64,000 nucleotides of DNA from the NCBI GenBank assembly GCA_002498725.1, contig DAIJ01000010.1:1-64000 (forward strand), read 5' to 3'. This DNA comes from Euryarchaeota archaeon UBA23. GTDB lineage: Archaea > Thermoplasmatota > Poseidoniia > Poseidoniales > Thalassarchaeaceae. Below the pieces are notes generated by a model, which searched no databases, was not told the DNA's origin, and saw only the letters and a program-made list of their open reading frames with translations. The translations under genes and the position numbers were made by a program. Shown here piece by piece: positions 60,915-64,000 of this stretch (position 1 is its first letter; the number at the start of each line of letters is the position of its first letter).

Positions 60915-62960
60915 ATGGTTAAGGGCGGGTCCGGCGAACGACCACATAGCGCCCGTATTGCTCAACTTGCGGAACTCATTTCTCATCATTCAAATCTCTA
61001 CTATAATCATGCAGCACCCGAGATATCAGATGCTGAGTTTGATTCTCTCTGGAATGAATTAAAGCAACTCGATGCAGAAAATGAGGTTTTACATAGAGTA
61101 GGTCCAGAACCATTACCTGGAACTGTAAAAGTACAACATATTTTCCCAATGCTTTCATTGGACAAGGGAACTACTGATGAAGACATTTCTCACTTTGTAA
61201 CTCATTCAACATCAGGCGGACATAGATATTTGGCACAACCAAAATTAGATGGCTCAGCATTATCGTTAGAATATGTTGCAGGCAATCTTTTCCGAGCTGC
61301 AACCAGAGGTAGCGGAGAAAGAGGAGAGGATGTCACTTTGAATGCTAAATCGATCCAAAACATCCCCCTCCGACTAAATTATCCCGTAACCATACATGTA
61401 AGGGGTGAAGTAGTAATGCCCTTGGATATTTTTGATAAGAAGTATAGTGAAGAATCACCCAATCCTAGAAATCTTTGTTCTGGTGCATTACGTCAAAAAC
61501 ATGGTGATGGGAAGGCGAAAGCGTCCGATTTGGTTTTTTTTGCTTATGATGTTAAATTTCCAGAAGAGCCTCAATCTGCAAAATATGATAGTGAGTTATT
61601 AGAATGGCTACATAAAGTAGGAATTGAAGCGGCGCCATGGAAAATATTTGAATCGGAAAGTCCACACTTTGAAATGATAGATTATACAAATGAATGGAGT
61701 TTGAAACGTTCTACATATGATTTTGAAATAGATGGCATCGTTTTCAAATTAGATGAATTAAAACATCGTGATAGATTAGGTGTCACCGCTCATCATCCTA
61801 GGTGGGCATTAGCATGGAAATTTCCTTCTGAAGAGGCGAAATCAGTTTTACTTGGTGTGGACTGGCAGACTGGAAGAACTGGTACCGTAACCCCTGTGGC
61901 ACGCATAGCCCCCCAGACTGTTGGAGGGGTTACTGTAGAGAACGTAACTTTACACAATGTTGGAGAAGTCAAGCGATTGGGTATTAGAATTGGCGATTTA
62001 GTAAAAATAACTCGTAGAGGAGATGTGATCCCTAAAATTATAGAAAATTTAGGTCCAGCATCTTCCAAAGATCTAGAAGATAGATTTCACTCAGATGGAA
62101 CTAATTTTCTGGGAAAAATCTCCTTTGATGAGATATCGATTCCCGAAAAATGCCCTTCCTGTAATAGAGTATTAACTATGGAGGGGGCATTCCTGAGGTG
62201 CTTATCTTTAGATTGTGGTGCTAGAAATACAAGATCTCTGATATATTGGTGCCGCACATTAGAGATGGATGGTGTTGGTGAGAAATTAATTGAAACTCTA
62301 TTGGATCGGGGCCTAGTTGTGACTATAGCAGACTTGTATAGACTGAATCACAAACAAATATCTAGCCTAGATAGGATGGGTGATAAGAGTGCGTCTAATG
62401 TAATTCAAGAAATAGCCAAAACTAGAAGATTACCCCTATCAAAGTTTCTTCACGCATTAGGAATGGAAAGAATAGGTCCTGAAGTAGCTACTGCAATATC
62501 CCAGCACTTCACATCCCTAACAAATTTACTTCATTGGGTTGATGGAGGGCAAGATGAAGAGCTGACTGTTGTAGATGGCATTGGAGATAAAGTAGCTAAT
62601 ATATTTAGAAGAGGTATTTTGAAGCGTAGAAGTTTAATCCTAGAACTAAAAGAAACAATAATCGTAACTGATGAATCTGAGATTATGACTGGAGTTTTCG
62701 ATGGCAAGTCTTTTTGCATTACTGGGTCACTCTCACGCCCTAGAAAAGAAATCATTTTTTCTATCAAATCAGTGGGGGGAAAGGTAGTTAATAGTATCTC
62801 TAAAAATTTAGACTATCTTGTTGTTGGAGAATCAGCTGGGTCGAAGTTAGAAAAAGCTAAAACTCTCGATATAACTATTTTGAGCGAAAAAGATCTCTAT
62901 AATCTAATAAGTTCAAATCAAGAAAAATCAAATCAACAGATGTCTCTAAGTGACTATTAA
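60915..62960 (+). CDS. ligA: NAD-dependent DNA ligase (LigA)
   Basis: Seals nicks using NAD. 681 residues, normal bacterial length. The order is complete: Ia helices (ISHHSNLYYN), nucleophile Lys110 in KLDGSALSLEY, SGERGEDVT, the OB fold, a four-Cys zinc finger (CPSC and later CLSLDCG), four HhH motifs and a C-terminal BRCT domain (GKSFCITGSLSRPRKEI). Most archaea rely on ATP-dependent ligase, so transfer from bacteria is likely. Begins 82 bases after tRNA-Pro; converges with the PAC2 gene. Confidence 0.95.
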   Translation: MVKGGSGERPHSARIAQLAELISHHSNLYYNHAAPEISDAEFDSLWNELKQLDAENEVLHRVGPEPLPGTVKVQHIFPMLSLDKGTTDEDISHFVTHSTSGGHRYLAQPKLDGSALSLEYVAGNLFRAATRGSGERGEDVTLNAKSIQNIPLRLNYPVTIHVRGEVVMPLDIFDKKYSEESPNPRNLCSGALRQKHGDGKAKASDLVFFAYDVKFPEEPQSAKYDSELLEWLHKVGIEAAPWKIFESESPHFEMIDYTNEWSLKRSTYDFEIDGIVFKLDELKHRDRLGVTAHHPRWALAWKFPSEEAKSVLLGVDWQTGRTGTVTPVARIAPQTVGGVTVENVTLHNVGEVKRLGIRIGDLVKITRRGDVIPKIIENLGPASSKDLEDRFHSDGTNFLGKISFDEISIPEKCPSCNRVLTMEGAFLRCLSLDCGARNTRSLIYWCRTLEMDGVGEKLIETLLDRGLVVTIADLYRLNHKQISSLDRMGDKSASNVIQEIAKTRRLPLSKFLHALGMERIGPEVATAISQHFTSLTNLLHWVDGGQDEELTVVDGIGDKVANIFRRGILKRRSLILELKETIIVTDESEIMTGVFDGKSFCITGSLSRPRKEIIFSIKSVGGKVVNSISKNLDYLVVGESAGSKLEKAKTLDITILSEKDLYNLISSNQEKSNQQMSLSDY

Positions 62961-63770
62961 TCATCCAAACATAGCAGAATTATCGCCAGAAGAACCCTCT
63001 TTTTGCATCTGGTTTAATTGTACTGCCATCATTTCTCTAATCTGATCTTCAATTCTCTTGGCTTCATCAAGAAGAGGCTCTGGATCTAATTTTATTGCGG
63101 GTAAGAGACTATCCAGTCTTTCAATAATTCGAGCAGCGGCTCTTGCATCTGGAATTGCGCCGTTTGCTAAATCTCCTCCAGACTCAGCAAGTACTGCCAT
63201 TGCATCAATTCTTCTTCTCCGACATTCTCCTAGCATTACGCCAGTCATCCCTCCTACAACACCATGCTTCAGCATTGAAACCCCCAATCCATTCAATCTT
63301 TCATGTGCTTCATCAGTAGACCCAATTCCTACCAAAGTTTCTTCCGAATTATCATCATCAAAAATTGAATGTGCTTGATCAGGGCCGTGAGAAAAAGAAT
63401 CAATCATCATCATTTGCGAAGCACCACTATTTTCAACCCAATCCAAAATAGTATCAGATAACGCTAAGCTTTGTTCTGCAGATACTTGTATTTCAGATGC
63501 AATTAATACAATCTTGTCACAACGATCTACAGTGCATATTGGTTCGCCAGCGTAGAATCTAAGAGGCGGTAGTGGCTTACCTTCCTGAACTAGACATACA
63601 GGCGGCAAACCTTGACCACGTACACCGCCTACAAATTGTAATTCTAATTTGTCTACTAGAAAGTGCGCAACTATGCTGCTAACGAAACCAGCAGATGGAA
63701 AACAAGTGACTACCAAGGCCTCTTCTGCGTTCAAACTTTCATCTACTCCTATCACCGGCGTCCCACTCAT
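62961..63770 (-). CDS. PAC2-family protein (proteasome assembly chaperone-like)
   Basis: 269 residues. PAC2 fold: VVTCFPSAGFVSSIVAHFLV near the N-terminus, GLPPVCLVQEGKPLPPLRFYAGEP, VLIASEIQ and MLKHGVVGGMTGVMLGECRRRRIDAM match archaeal PAC2 homologues. The role is not established for archaeal members; proteasome assembly is by analogy. Stop codon abuts the ligA stop on the other strand. Confidence 0.82.
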   Translation of the reverse strand: MSGTPVIGVDESLNAEEALVVTCFPSAGFVSSIVAHFLVDKLELQFVGGVRGQGLPPVCLVQEGKPLPPLRFYAGEPICTVDRCDKIVLIASEIQVSAEQSLALSDTILDWVENSGASQMMMIDSFSHGPDQAHSIFDDDNSEETLVGIGSTDEAHERLNGLGVSMLKHGVVGGMTGVMLGECRRRRIDAMAVLAESGGDLANGAIPDARAAARIIERLDSLLPAIKLDPEPLLDEAKRIEDQIREMMAVQLNQMQKEGSSGDNSAMFG

Positions 63771-63822
63771 TGGTACCCACTAGACCGAGATGCTGTTAAT
63801 CATTGGCCTTCACAGGTAGATT

Positions 63823-64000
63823 ATGTCTGACACCGACGAGGGCCATTTAGATATGGATAATGACTCTCTGAATAATAGTATGGCTGATGATTTCATAGCT
63901 CATCAATTATCTCCTTCTTCTTGGAGCAGGTATGAAGAGTGCCCGCGTAAATACTGGCTTTCCAGACAAGGTCTTCCCAGAAAAGCCAGTATGCCAGCGG
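63823..64000 (+). CDS. start of a probable PD-(D/E)XK nuclease (RecB/Cas4-like), cut by the window end
   Basis: Open from ATG 63823 to the last base of the window, 59 codons seen. After an acidic N-terminus the segment HQLSPSSWSRYEECPRKYW matches the start of the RecB/Cas4-type nuclease family, including the conserved Cys that in that family helps hold an iron-sulfur cluster. The catalytic motifs lie beyond the window. Divergent from the PAC2 gene. Confidence 0.6.
   Translation, partial: MSDTDEGHLDMDNDSLNNSMADDFIAHQLSPSSWSRYEECPRKYWLSRQGLPRKASMPA

Noticed and set aside
1..64000. CRISPR array, IS element or prophage
   Set aside because: No regular direct repeats with spacers, no transposase or integrase frame and no phage structural genes were seen.

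Overview
The window comes from an archaeon. It encodes transcription factor TFB, RNA polymerase subunits P and N, the archaeal ribosomal cluster L18e-L13-S9, topoisomerase VI A and B, the separate glutamine-amidotransferase subunit of GMP synthase, Trm5, diphthine synthase and a PAC2-family protein. AT-rich DNA, very large secreted proteins with Asp-Asn-Asp-Gly repeats or propeller repeats, a full fatty-acid beta-oxidation operon with an acyl-CoA-binding protein, B12-dependent ribonucleotide reductase, NAD-dependent DNA ligase and bacterial-type PanD and RlmH together suggest a marine planktonic heterotroph of the Poseidoniales/Marine Group II-III kind. That assignment is inference from gene content. 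Genes are tightly packed, no gap exceeds about 200 bases, and no IS element, CRISPR array, prophage or rRNA was seen.

Layout. 1-5343 is a minus-strand run: two small membrane proteins, a LysE-type exporter, a trans-sulfuration PLP enzyme, an unrecognised 566-residue protein and diphthine synthase. 5378-14593 is mostly plus strand: Trm5, GuaA amidotransferase, a double-zinc-ribbon RpoP, a divergent clamp-loader subunit, a membrane protein, an orphan SdhA-like flavoprotein, a HIT protein, a PlsC/Gat-like acyltransferase and an unknown protein, with tRNA-Asp and tRNA-Arg on the minus strand between them. 14697-19787 is a secreted protein with seven propeller repeats and an inserted von Willebrand A domain. 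19788-26802 (minus) holds an ArsR-like regulator, a membrane protein, Top6A/Top6B and an aconitase-family enzyme with its swivel domain first. TFB and a helical-repeat protein follow on the plus strand, then B12-dependent ribonucleotide reductase and OsmC on the minus strand.

33505-42602 (plus) carries isocitrate dehydrogenase, a methyltransferase and the beta-oxidation operon: thiolase, hydroxyacyl-CoA dehydrogenase/enoyl-CoA hydratase fusion, acyl-CoA dehydrogenase, ACBP, a DUF4442 hotdog protein and a nitronate-monooxygenase/FabK-like flavoprotein. A perfect inverted repeat lies just upstream of the operon. 42605-50856 contains a 1125-residue helical protein ending in a PIN domain, a four-helix membrane protein, a DHH phosphoesterase, a Nudix hydrolase, cobalamin adenosyltransferase with a newly spotted 52-residue membrane protein behind it, RlmH and PanD. 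51041-59053 is one 2670-residue cell-surface protein. The end holds L18e-L13-S9-RpoN, tRNA-Pro, LigA, a PAC2 protein and the start of a probable PD-(D/E)XK nuclease.

How the parts fit: exported proteins at the surface, a scavenging metabolism that degrades fatty acids to acetyl-CoA, TCA enzymes (isocitrate dehydrogenase, aconitase-like, SdhA-like) to oxidise it, and cobalamin use linking the adenosyltransferase to ribonucleotide reductase. Several genes (ligA, panD, rlmH, acyltransferase, ACBP, beta-oxidation genes) look bacterial in origin. No single clearly new multi-gene system stands out. The strongest unusual items are the propeller/vWA protein, the giant repeat protein with its DUF4129-like tail, the PIN giant, the RpoP double ribbon and the operator-like repeat at the beta-oxidation operon.
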